The translations under genes and the position numbers were made by a program. From an uncultured Alphaproteobacteria bacterium (GTDB taxonomy: Bacteria; Pseudomonadota; Alphaproteobacteria; Puniceispirillales; Puniceispirillaceae), in assembly GCA_913064995.1 (NCBI GenBank), contig CAJYBL010000104.1:1-5559 (forward strand): a stretch of DNA of 5,559 nt. Reading direction: 5' to 3'. Below, piece by piece: positions 1 through 5,559 of the stretch. The notes below the pieces were generated by a model that made no database searches, had not been told where the DNA came from, and was given only the letters and a program-made list of their open reading frames with translations. How positions within the stretch are numbered: the stretch's first letter is position 1; each line of letters opens with the position of its first letter.

Positions 1-1441
1 CGTGGGAAACACGTTTTCCCGATAGGCCAGATGCCAGTTTGATAGGATAATCACCGGTAAAGCAGGCATCGCAGAATTGCGGCCCATCCGGATTGCGGCC
101 AGCTTCGCCCATAGCACGATACAACCCGTCAATCGAAATAAAGGCCAGTGAGTCGGCGCCAATTTCATTTGCAATGTCGTCAATATTTAGCTTGGCGGCA
201 ATCAACTGGTCTTTATCAGGCGTATCAACCCCATAAAAACAGGGGTTTGTCGTTGGTGGGCTGGCGATGCGCATGTGCACCTCGGCGGCACCGGCGGCGC
301 GCATCATCGCAACAATCTTGCGCGAGGTTGTGCCGCGAACAATCGAATCATCAACAAGAACAACGCGCTTGCCGCGAACCGTTGCAGGGTTAACATTATG
401 TTTCATTTTTACGCTGTCATTCCGGCCTTGCTGGGTCGGCTGGATAAAGGTGCGGCCGATATAGTGATTACGAATGATGCCAAGATCGAAAGGAATATTC
501 GCCGCTTCGGCATAGCCAAGCGCAGCCGGCACGCCCGAATCAGGAACCGGCACAACCAAATCGGCATTGGCTAACGATTCTTTGGCAAGCTCTGCGCCAA
601 TGGTTTTGCGGGCATGATAGACGCCGCGCCCTTCAAGAACGCTGTCCGGCCGTGCAAAATAGATATATTCAAAAACGCAAAACCGGCTTTGTTTGGCTGG
701 AAATGGTTTTATTGATTTGATGCCGGCCTTGGTGATCAACACCATTTCGCCTGGATCCAGATCGCGCACGATCTCAGCTCCGACAATATCCAGTGCACAG
801 CTTTCAGATGCCAAAACATAGGCACCCCCCTGTTTGCCAAGGACCAATGGCCGCACGCCGAGCGGGTCACGAACGCCGATCAGCATATCCTTGGCGACAC
901 AAACCAGTGAATAGGCACCTTCAATCTGTTTTAAGGCGTCAATCAACCGGTCAGTCACCGTGTCTTGATGTGATCTGGCAACAAGATGAACGATAATTTC
1001 AGTGTCTGATGATGATTGAAACAGGCTTCCGGTTTCAACAAGTGATGACCGGAGGCGCGCCGCATTGGTTAGGTTGCCATTATGGGCAAGGGCAAAGCCG
1101 CCAAAGGCCAATTCGGATGAAAATGGCTGGATTTCCAGTAATGCGTTTGAATTGCCGCTGGTTGAATAGCGGTTATGGCCAATCGCAACATGGCCAACAA
1201 GATTGGCGATATGTGACGAACCAGCGCCAAAATTCTCGCCAACATGACCAAGTCCACGATGCGCGAAAAAGGTTTTGCCGTCAAAGCTGACAATGCCAGC
1301 GGCCTCTTGTCCTCGATGCTGGAGCGCGTGCAAGCCAAGGGCGGTATTAATACTGGCTTCATTTGTGCCGAAAATGCCAAAAACCGCACATTCTTCATGC
1401 AAATGATCATCGTCAAAAGGGTGGGTCGTTACCAAACTCAT
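1..1441 (-). CDS. purF: Amidophosphoribosyltransferase PurF (3' end off the window)
   Basis: Catalyses the first committed step of purine synthesis in the cytoplasm: glutamine plus PRPP gives 5-phosphoribosylamine. The 480 codons seen run in one frame with no stop. The ATG start gives a 17-residue propeptide ending HEE before the N-terminal nucleophile Cys18 (ECAVFGIFG). The glutaminase domain follows, with LQHRGQEAAG, GHNRYST and AHNGNL. The C-terminal phosphoribosyltransferase domain carries the PRPP loop VLVDDSIVRGTTS at about 361-373. Cys255, Cys401, Cys457 and Cys460 match in context and spacing the four ligands of the B. subtilis-type [4Fe-4S] cluster (CVFEYIYF, PCFYG, FCDACFTGDYP). Family members are about 475-500 residues, so only the last few residues should be missing. 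It lies 129 bases after cvpA, its common neighbour. AGGA 8 bases before the ATG supports the start. Confidence 0.97.
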   Translation of the reverse strand, partial: MSLVTTHPFDDDHLHEECAVFGIFGTNEASINTALGLHALQHRGQEAAGIVSFDGKTFFAHRGLGHVGENFGAGSSHIANLVGHVAIGHNRYSTSGNSNALLEIQPFSSELAFGGFALAHNGNLTNAARLRSSLVETGSLFQSSSDTEIIVHLVARSHQDTVTDRLIDALKQIEGAYSLVCVAKDMLIGVRDPLGVRPLVLGKQGGAYVLASESCALDIVGAEIVRDLDPGEMVLITKAGIKSIKPFPAKQSRFCVFEYIYFARPDSVLEGRGVYHARKTIGAELAKESLANADLVVPVPDSGVPAALGYAEAANIPFDLGIIRNHYIGRTFIQPTQQGRNDSVKMKHNVNPATVRGKRVVLVDDSIVRGTTSRKIVAMMRAAGAAEVHMRIASPPTTNPCFYGVDTPDKDQLIAAKLNIDDIANEIGADSLAFISIDGLYRAMGEAGRNPDGPQFCDACFTGDYPIKLASGLSGKRVSH

Positions 1442-1449
1442 ATTCAATG

Positions 1450-1453
1450 TCCT
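1450..1453 (-). promoter_or_regulatory. Ribosome binding site of purF
   Basis: AGGA on the minus strand lies 8 bases before the purF ATG. This is good Shine-Dalgarno spacing. It fixes the start that gives the short propeptide before the catalytic cysteine. Confidence 0.65.
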
Positions 1454-1502
1454 AAAATCATGATGGCTAAGATAGCTTTCAAACGTCCACAATGCGCTGG
1501 GT

Positions 1503-1508
1503 TGTCAA
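1503..1508 (-). promoter_or_regulatory. Possible -35 element (TTGACA) ahead of purF
   Basis: A perfect TTGACA on the minus strand lies about 60 bases before the purF start, in the cvpA-purF gap. At 16-19 bases further on there is no good -10 box: the best reads are CGTTTG or GTTTGA. A TATCTT hexamer is present, but 28 bases away, which is too far. Alphaproteobacterial promoters often have a strong -35 and a loose -10, so an internal purF promoter is possible but unproven. No terminator-like hairpin with a T run is visible in this gap, so read-through from cvpA is equally plausible. Confidence 0.22.
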
Positions 1509-1570
1509 CCGAAACACTGGTTCGCGTCAAGGCGAGCCGGATACGCCAACAGCTGGATGCCATCGTCGCG

Positions 1571-2209
1571 TTATCTCGCTTGTTCATCGCTGTATAAATT
1601 CATCCGAGTATTTATCGCAATTTTATCAGCGTCAATTTGCGGGTCTAGGCTATCACTTGCGGTACCATTTATCAAAGGTGGCCGATAGGACAAACTGTCG
1701 ATCAGTCGATCCTTGAGTTCTGTTGGTAAGAAGCCAGCTAAGTAATGAGCGCTGCGGCTTAAGACTGGCGCACTTTGGGCATCCCTTATTGTTTCTGGCA
1801 GGTTTTTTTCGCCTTCTGCCGCATAAACAAAAAAGGCAAACGCTATCAACACTAAACCAAATCCACGAATAACGCCAAATAGCACACCGAACCATCGGTC
1901 TAAAACGCCAAATCCGATACGTTTCAATCCTGGCGCAATCAGGCTTGCCAAGATAAACCACACCACCACTGATGTTGCAAAGGGAAGGCCCCATGCAAGT
2001 GCTTGGCCAAGGCTTTTTGCTTGGACAAAATCAACAACAGGGTCTTCGATGATTGGTGCGCCGTAAGTAGCTATAAAATATGAAACAACCCAGCCAATTA
2101 GTCCAAGTAATTCGCGTGTCATGCCGCGAAGGGTAGACAGGATACAAGACAGAACCAGCACCAAGAGGATGCCGTAATCAACCAACGTCAATGTTGCAAA
2201 ATCGATCAT
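1571..2209 (-). CDS. cvpA: CvpA family inner-membrane protein
   Basis: Small integral membrane protein of the CvpA (colicin V production) family, 212 residues. Its biochemical role is not firmly known. In E. coli the gene was named for a colicin V requirement and sits directly before purF, as here. Hydrophobic segments lie at about 11-29, 33-49, 70-93 and 102-122. Family hallmarks are LVDYGILLVLVLS at the N-terminus, LRGMTRELLGLIGW at about 27-40, and DRWFGVLFGVIRGFGL at about 104-119. The tail from about 125 is hydrophilic and carries no domain I recognise. The ATG at 2209 is chosen because AAGGG lies 5 bases before it and the protein then begins as relatives do. A GTG at 2236 would add nine residues (the last eight GFSRKRVL) and lacks a clear ribosome site. 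It starts 58 bases after radA and is probably in the same transcript. Confidence 0.9.
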   Translation of the reverse strand: MIDFATLTLVDYGILLVLVLSCILSTLRGMTRELLGLIGWVVSYFIATYGAPIIEDPVVDFVQAKSLGQALAWGLPFATSVVVWFILASLIAPGLKRIGFGVLDRWFGVLFGVIRGFGLVLIAFAFFVYAAEGEKNLPETIRDAQSAPVLSRSAHYLAGFLPTELKDRLIDSLSYRPPLINGTASDSLDPQIDADKIAINTRMNLYSDEQAR

Positions 2210-2214
2210 CAAAA

Positions 2215-2219
2215 CCCTT
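2215..2219 (-). promoter_or_regulatory. Ribosome binding site of cvpA
   Basis: AAGGG on the minus strand lies 5 bases before the ATG at 2209. It decides this start over the upstream in-frame GTG at 2236. The site sits at the edge of a small symmetric G/T/C/A block (2215-2234), described in the findings. Confidence 0.5.
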
Positions 2220-2267
2220 TTTCGGGAAAAACCCACTGGTCCGCTGGTCGGATTATGCGATAGAGTG

Positions 2268-3638
2268 TCAACTTATACCACCCATAATTTCAATCAATTC
2301 GGCCAAGGTAGTTGGTTGCGCCATCGAAATGCCGGTGGTTTTGCCAATTGACTTGCGGGGGCGCGGCATGACCGCATTTTCAAAACCTAACTTGGCGGCT
2401 TCCTTGAGTCGTGCTTCCGCTTGTGCCACTTGCCGCAATTCAGCCGATAGAGCGACTTCACCAAAAAACACCGTCCGTTTCGGCGCGGGGCGACCTGTTA
2501 CTGATGAAATGAGCGCCGCGGCAACAGCCAGATCAGCGGCTGTTTCATAGATTTTCAGTCCACCGGCTACATTCAGGAAAATATCGCGTCCCGATAACGG
2601 AACGCCGCATCGCGCCTCAAGAACGGCGGTCAGCATGGCAAGGCGGCTTGAGTCCCAGCCGACAACATTACGTCGCGGGCTGGCAAGTGATGATGGCGCA
2701 ACAAGCGCCTCGATTTCGACAAGAACCGGACGGCTGCCTTCAATGCCAGCAAAAACCACCGCACCGGTAACATCATCGCGCCGATCAGCAAGAAACAGCT
2801 CGGACGGGTTTGGCACTTCGGCAAGACCGGCCTCAACCATTTCAAAAACGCCAATTTCGTCAGTCGCGCCAAAACGGTTTTTGACGCTTCGCAAAATGCG
2901 GAAATGATGTGACCGATCGCCTTCAAAATACAGCACCGCGTCAACCATATGTTCAAGAACGCGCGGGCCAGCAATCGCGCCATCCTTGGTCACATGCCCC
3001 ACAATCAAAAGCGCCACCTGATTTTTTTTGGCGGCTCTGATCAATTCCTGCGCGGTGGCGCGAACCTGCGATACTGTGCCGGGGGCCGAATCCAGACTTG
3101 GCAGAAACATCGTTTGAATCGAATCAATAACCATGATGTTGGGCTTGTCGGGACCATCCATCGAGGCGGCGATGTCGCTGGCATTGGTTGCCGTGCCTAG
3201 CTCGACACTGGCATTGGCCAGTCCAAGGCGCTGGGCGCGCATACGCACCTGATCGGCCGATTCCTCACCCGAAATGTAAGCCGCTTTCAAACTCGTCGCC
3301 GCCAGCTTGCAGGTCAATTGCAAAAGCAATGTCGATTTGCCAATGCCCGGATCGCCGCCAATCAAGGTTGCCGATCCCGGCACAAGCCCGCCGCCTGATA
3401 CACGGTCAAATTCGCTAATCCCCGATTGCATGCGCGGCGGTGGCTCGGAGCGGTCATTCAGATTTAGAGCTTCAAGCACAATCCGGCGGCCAGTGACGCG
3501 TTTTCCCGGGCCAGATGGCGCTTCTTTGCGCTCTTCTACAAGCGTGTTCCATGCGCCGCAATCGTCGCATTTTCCAGCCCATTTTGGCGAAACAGCCCCG
3601 CATTGCTGGCAAACAAACGAGAGTGAATTGCGTGCCAT
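2268..3638 (-). CDS. radA: DNA repair protein RadA (RadA/Sms)
   Basis: Cytoplasmic RecA-like ATPase that helps process recombination intermediates, acting as a helicase-like branch-migration factor. At 456 residues it has normal full length. The N-terminal zinc finger has four cysteines, C10, C13, C24 and C27 (FVCQQCG, GKCDDCGAW). The RecA-like core has Walker A GGDPGIGKST at 94-103 with Lys101, GEES at about 124-127, and Walker B IMVIDS at 168-173. The RadA-specific KNRFG motif is at 253-257. The C-terminal third is the Lon-protease-like (LonC) domain, with GWDSSRLAML at about 327-336 and a LKIYETAADLAVAAAL stretch at about 361-376, which in this family is structural and not a working protease. 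The ATG shares its A with the TAA stop of mlaF, and no strong ribosome site precedes it, so translation is probably coupled to mlaF. Confidence 0.97.
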   Translation of the reverse strand: MARNSLSFVCQQCGAVSPKWAGKCDDCGAWNTLVEERKEAPSGPGKRVTGRRIVLEALNLNDRSEPPPRMQSGISEFDRVSGGGLVPGSATLIGGDPGIGKSTLLLQLTCKLAATSLKAAYISGEESADQVRMRAQRLGLANASVELGTATNASDIAASMDGPDKPNIMVIDSIQTMFLPSLDSAPGTVSQVRATAQELIRAAKKNQVALLIVGHVTKDGAIAGPRVLEHMVDAVLYFEGDRSHHFRILRSVKNRFGATDEIGVFEMVEAGLAEVPNPSELFLADRRDDVTGAVVFAGIEGSRPVLVEIEALVAPSSLASPRRNVVGWDSSRLAMLTAVLEARCGVPLSGRDIFLNVAGGLKIYETAADLAVAAALISSVTGRPAPKRTVFFGEVALSAELRQVAQAEARLKEAAKLGFENAVMPRPRKSIGKTTGISMAQPTTLAELIEIMGGIS

Positions 3639-4438
3639 TATGATGTTGCCATTTTTGCAGGTGAGGTAGCAGGCTTTTCATTCGTCAGTGGGCCTTCAGC
3701 CAAGCCGTGAACAAATTGATGCACTTCGGGAACACCGCTCTCATTCATCTCTTTAGCAGGGCCAGCCCAGATGATCACGCCATTATGAACCATGGCCACC
3801 TTGTCGGCGATACGCCGAACCGATGCCATATCATGGCTGATGGTTACCGTTGTCGCGCCAAGCCGTTCGCGGGCGTCAATGATCAACCGGTCAATCACCC
3901 CACCGGTAATCGGGTCTAGGCCTGATGTTGGCTCGTCAAACAGCAGAATTTCAGGCTTGTCGACAATGGCTCGGGCAAGAGCAACGCGCTTTTGCATACC
4001 GCCTGATAATTCGGCTGGATATTGTTCAATGACTGATGCGGCAAGACCAAGCTGGGTAATGGTTTGTGTGGCGATGTCGCGGGCTTCATTTTTGTCTAAA
4101 GCCTGCTGATGGCGAAGGCGAAAGGTCACATTTTCCCATATTGGAAGCGAATCAAACAGGGCGCCAAATTGAAAGGTCATGCCAAAACGCCGCCGTAAAT
4201 CTTCAAGCGCGGCTCTTCCTTGACCCAAAATTTCCTGCCCATCAATCTTGATGCTTCCCTGATCGGGCGTGATCAACCCGTTAAGACATTTCATCAAAAC
4301 CGATTTGCCAGAGCCTGATGTGCCAATGATCACAAGCGATTCCTGCGGCGCAACGGTAAGGTTGATTCCCTTTAACACATGATTGGCATCAAATGATTTG
4401 GTAACGCCGGATAATTCAATTTTGGGGGTGACAGCCAT
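3638..4438 (-). CDS. mlaF: Lipid-transport ABC ATPase, MlaF family
   Basis: ATPase subunit of an Mla-type (MCE-associated) ABC importer/exporter that moves phospholipids between the inner membrane and the periplasm. It works on the cytoplasmic face with the MlaE permease. The 266 residues hold a complete ABC domain: Walker A GTSGSGKSV at 39-47 (Lys45), Q-loop Gln90 within FQFGALFDS, signature LSGGMQKRVALARA at 144-157, Walker B ILLFDEP at 164-170 with catalytic Glu169, D-loop SGLD, and switch His202. The tail HQFVHGLAEGPL at about 240-251 resembles the C-terminal extension of E. coli MlaF, which helps hold the dimer and MlaB. It starts 2 bases after the mlaE stop. The purine-rich GGGGGA 5 bases before the ATG, inside the last mlaE codons, is a good ribosome site. 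Older annotations call this family Mkl or Ttg2A. The transported lipid cannot be read from sequence. Confidence 0.93.
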   Translation of the reverse strand: MAVTPKIELSGVTKSFDANHVLKGINLTVAPQESLVIIGTSGSGKSVLMKCLNGLITPDQGSIKIDGQEILGQGRAALEDLRRRFGMTFQFGALFDSLPIWENVTFRLRHQQALDKNEARDIATQTITQLGLAASVIEQYPAELSGGMQKRVALARAIVDKPEILLFDEPTSGLDPITGGVIDRLIIDARERLGATTVTISHDMASVRRIADKVAMVHNGVIIWAGPAKEMNESGVPEVHQFVHGLAEGPLTNEKPATSPAKMATS

Positions 4439-4440
4439 GA

Positions 4441-5217
4441 CTATCCCCCGAAAAACATGGTTGTGACAATGTAATTGGCGATCAGGATCAAGATTGACGC
4501 CGACACCACTGCATTTGTCGTCGCACGGCCAACCCCTTGGGCACCGCGCCCCGAATGATAGCCATGGTAACAGCCCATTAGCGCAATCAAAAAGCCGAAC
4601 ACCGCCGCTTTGACCAAGCCAAGCGTTACATCCGATACTTCAAGATATTCAAGCGTTCGCGCCAAATAGATCGACGGGTTAAAGCCAAGACGATAAACCC
4701 CGACAAGATAGCCGCCAAAAACACCAATCACATCACCAACAAGAACCAGAAACGGTAAACAAATCGTTCCGGCCAGCAAACGTGGCGCAACAAGATATTG
4801 CATTGGCCGTGTTGATAACGTGTCTAGCGCGTCAATCTGATCAGTGACCCGCATCGTGCCTATTTCGGCCGCCATTGAGGCACCAATCCGACCGGCAACC
4901 ATCAATCCGGCCAATACCGGCCCTAATTCGCGTGTGACCGATAGCACAACAACCGTTGCCACCGTGTCTTCGGCCGAAAAGCGGGCAAAGCCGGTATAGG
5001 ATTGTAATGCTAGAACCATGCCCGAAAACAGCGTTGTAAGCCCAACAACAGGAAGCGAAAAGTAACCAATATCAATGATTTGGCGAAACAGCTGTTGCCA
5101 ATAATAGGGCGGCGTGAAAATCCAGCGAACCGCTGTTACCGAAAACAGCGCGATCCGGCCAAATGCGGCAAGAAAATTAAGGGCGGTGCGACCTATATTT
5201 TGGACAAAGCCATGCAT
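4441..5217 (-). CDS. mlaE: Lipid-transport ABC permease, MlaE family
   Basis: Inner-membrane permease of the MlaFE phospholipid transport system, partner of the ATPase encoded next. With the ATG at 5217 it has 258 residues, close to E. coli MlaE. An amphipathic N-terminal part with RQIIDIGYFSLPVVGLT at about 45-61 leads into the membrane segments. The family core RELGPVLAGLMVAGRIGASM, then AAEIGTMRVTDQIDAL, spans about 96-131, and the conserved C-terminal region CYHGYHSGRGAQGVG then ATTNAVV spans about 216-238. There is no STAS domain fused to the N-terminus, unlike some relatives. The start is uncertain: an in-frame TTG at 5241 would add eight residues, neither start has a well-spaced ribosome site, and an AGGGA lies about 14 bases before the ATG. 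It follows alr after 172 bases and is probably the first gene of mlaE-mlaF-radA. No mlaD, mlaC or mlaB is visible. Confidence 0.93.
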   Translation of the reverse strand: MHGFVQNIGRTALNFLAAFGRIALFSVTAVRWIFTPPYYWQQLFRQIIDIGYFSLPVVGLTTLFSGMVLALQSYTGFARFSAEDTVATVVVLSVTRELGPVLAGLMVAGRIGASMAAEIGTMRVTDQIDALDTLSTRPMQYLVAPRLLAGTICLPFLVLVGDVIGVFGGYLVGVYRLGFNPSIYLARTLEYLEVSDVTLGLVKAAVFGFLIALMGCYHGYHSGRGAQGVGRATTNAVVSASILILIANYIVTTMFFGG

Positions 5218-5323
5218 ATGTCTGAAAACCGTCCCTGACAACTTAAGAAAAGACCGCTTTTGTTATGCCGATATTTGCCTTTTTTGGCTATAGGAAATTG
5301 GCTCACTTTCTGAAAATCGATAC

Positions 5324-5353
5324 AAAATAGAGCTCAAAGCGGTGATATCGCAA
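5324..5353 (-). promoter_or_regulatory. Possible sigma-70-type promoter for mlaE-mlaF-radA
   Basis: On the minus strand, TTGCGA (5348-5353) and TATTTT (5324-5329) are 18 bases apart. Each matches the sigma-70 consensus at four of six positions. They lie about 107 bases before the mlaE ATG. The position suits a promoter for a new transcription unit after alr, but the match is weak and such pairs arise often by chance. Confidence 0.22.
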
Positions 5354-5374
5354 TGACCGTGACAAGGGCGCAGG

Positions 5375-5386
5375 AGGCTTTTGCCT
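5375..5386 (-). terminator. Weak hairpin after alr
   Basis: On the minus strand, AGGC-AAAA-GCCT forms a perfect 4-base-pair stem with a four-base loop, three bases after the alr stop codon. The following bases are C-rich with no run of T, so it does not look like a classic intrinsic terminator. It could stabilise the alr mRNA end or mean nothing. Confidence 0.15.
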
Positions 5387-5389
5387 GAA

Positions 5390-5559
5390 TTACAATTTAC
5401 CGCCGTGATAATGCCAATCGGCGCGTTGCCCCAATGTCGTCATGATTTCATAGGAAATTGTGCCAAGATCGGCGGCCATTGCCTCAATCGGATAGGCATC
5501 ATGAATCAAGGATGCGTGATCAGCACGAAGGCTGTTTTGGTCAAGATCGGTGACATCGA
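5390..5559 (-). CDS. alr: Alanine racemase, C-terminal end only
   Basis: Alanine racemase is the cytoplasmic PLP enzyme that interconverts L- and D-alanine for peptidoglycan. Only the last 55 residues and the TAA stop are inside the window; the 5' part runs off the right edge. The readable part fits the end of the C-terminal beta-barrel domain: DVTDL at the start, then LGTISYEIMTTLGQR, matching the family's usual GTIGYEILTSLG-type ending, then a short tail ending HGGKL. The PLP lysine and catalytic tyrosine lie upstream, outside the window. The identification therefore rests on this terminal motif plus the neighbourhood, since alr near radA-cvpA-purF is common in alphaproteobacteria. Confidence 0.85.
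   Translation of the reverse strand, partial: DVTDLDQNSLRADHASLIHDAYPIEAMAADLGTISYEIMTTLGQRADWHYHGGKL

Larger units (their letters stand above)
5218..5389. other. Intergenic stretch between alr and mlaE
   Basis: This is one of the two larger non-coding stretches. I see no convincing gene, tRNA or long repeat in it. It holds a weak promoter-like pair and a short hairpin just after the alr stop, both listed separately. Two 8-base inverted arms, at 5253-5260 (accgcttt) and 5336-5343 (aaagcggt), are far apart and could easily occur by chance. Confidence 0.6.

Noticed and set aside
148..574. Several overlapping plus-strand open frames of 65-99 codons
   Set aside because: They are antisense shadows of purF, whose minus-strand frame carries unbroken family motifs through this region.
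2234..2236. GTG as the start of cvpA
   Set aside because: The ATG at 2209 has AAGGG at good spacing and gives the usual CvpA N-terminus, whereas the GTG adds a basic stub not typical of the family.
2635..3669. Plus-strand open frames of 76-120 codons opposite radA
   Set aside because: They resemble no protein I know and are explained by codon bias of the well-supported radA gene on the other strand.
5277..5288. gcc-tttttt-ggc hairpin-like sequence
   Set aside because: The stem is only three base pairs, which is too weak for a terminator on either strand.
5253..5343. 8-base inverted arms (accgcttt / aaagcggt) in the alr-mlaE gap
   Set aside because: They are 75 bases apart with no supporting stem extension, so a chance match is the simplest explanation.
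5290..5460. 11-base direct repeat ataggaaattg at 5290-5300 and 5450-5460
   Set aside because: A few repeats of this length are expected by chance in a 5.5 kb window, and one copy lies inside alr coding sequence.

Overview
The window looks like ordinary chromosomal DNA from an alphaproteobacterium of roughly balanced base composition, possibly a marine SAR116- or Rhodospirillales-like lineage. That placement is inferred from gene order and protein style, not from a marker gene. All six recognisable genes lie on the minus strand. In transcription order, right to left, they are alr (3' end only), mlaE, mlaF, radA, cvpA and purF (all but its extreme 3' end). I found no tRNA, rRNA, CRISPR array, insertion sequence or phage gene.

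Layout: 5390-5559 is the C-terminal end of alanine racemase. A 172-base non-coding stretch (5218-5389) follows, with only weak promoter-like and hairpin-like elements. The lipid-transport ABC permease MlaE (4441-5217) and its ATPase MlaF (3638-4438) are separated by 2 bases. MlaF's stop codon overlaps the radA start by one base (TAATG), so mlaE-mlaF-radA looks like one translationally coupled block. RadA (2268-3638) is followed after 58 bases by CvpA (1571-2209). A 129-base gap then leads to PurF (1-1441), which runs off the left edge.

The genes do not form one pathway. alr-radA-cvpA-purF is a familiar alphaproteobacterial housekeeping neighbourhood covering cell-wall D-alanine supply, recombination and repair, an inner-membrane protein linked to purF, and the first committed step of purine synthesis. 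The mlaEF pair sits between alr and radA and would act at the inner membrane in phospholipid or lipid trafficking that maintains outer-membrane asymmetry. Its usual substrate-binding partner MlaD, and MlaB and MlaC, are not in the window.

I saw no convincing new system. The points most worth a second look are the mlaEF pair without its partners, the choice of start codons for mlaE and cvpA, and the small elements in the two larger gaps.
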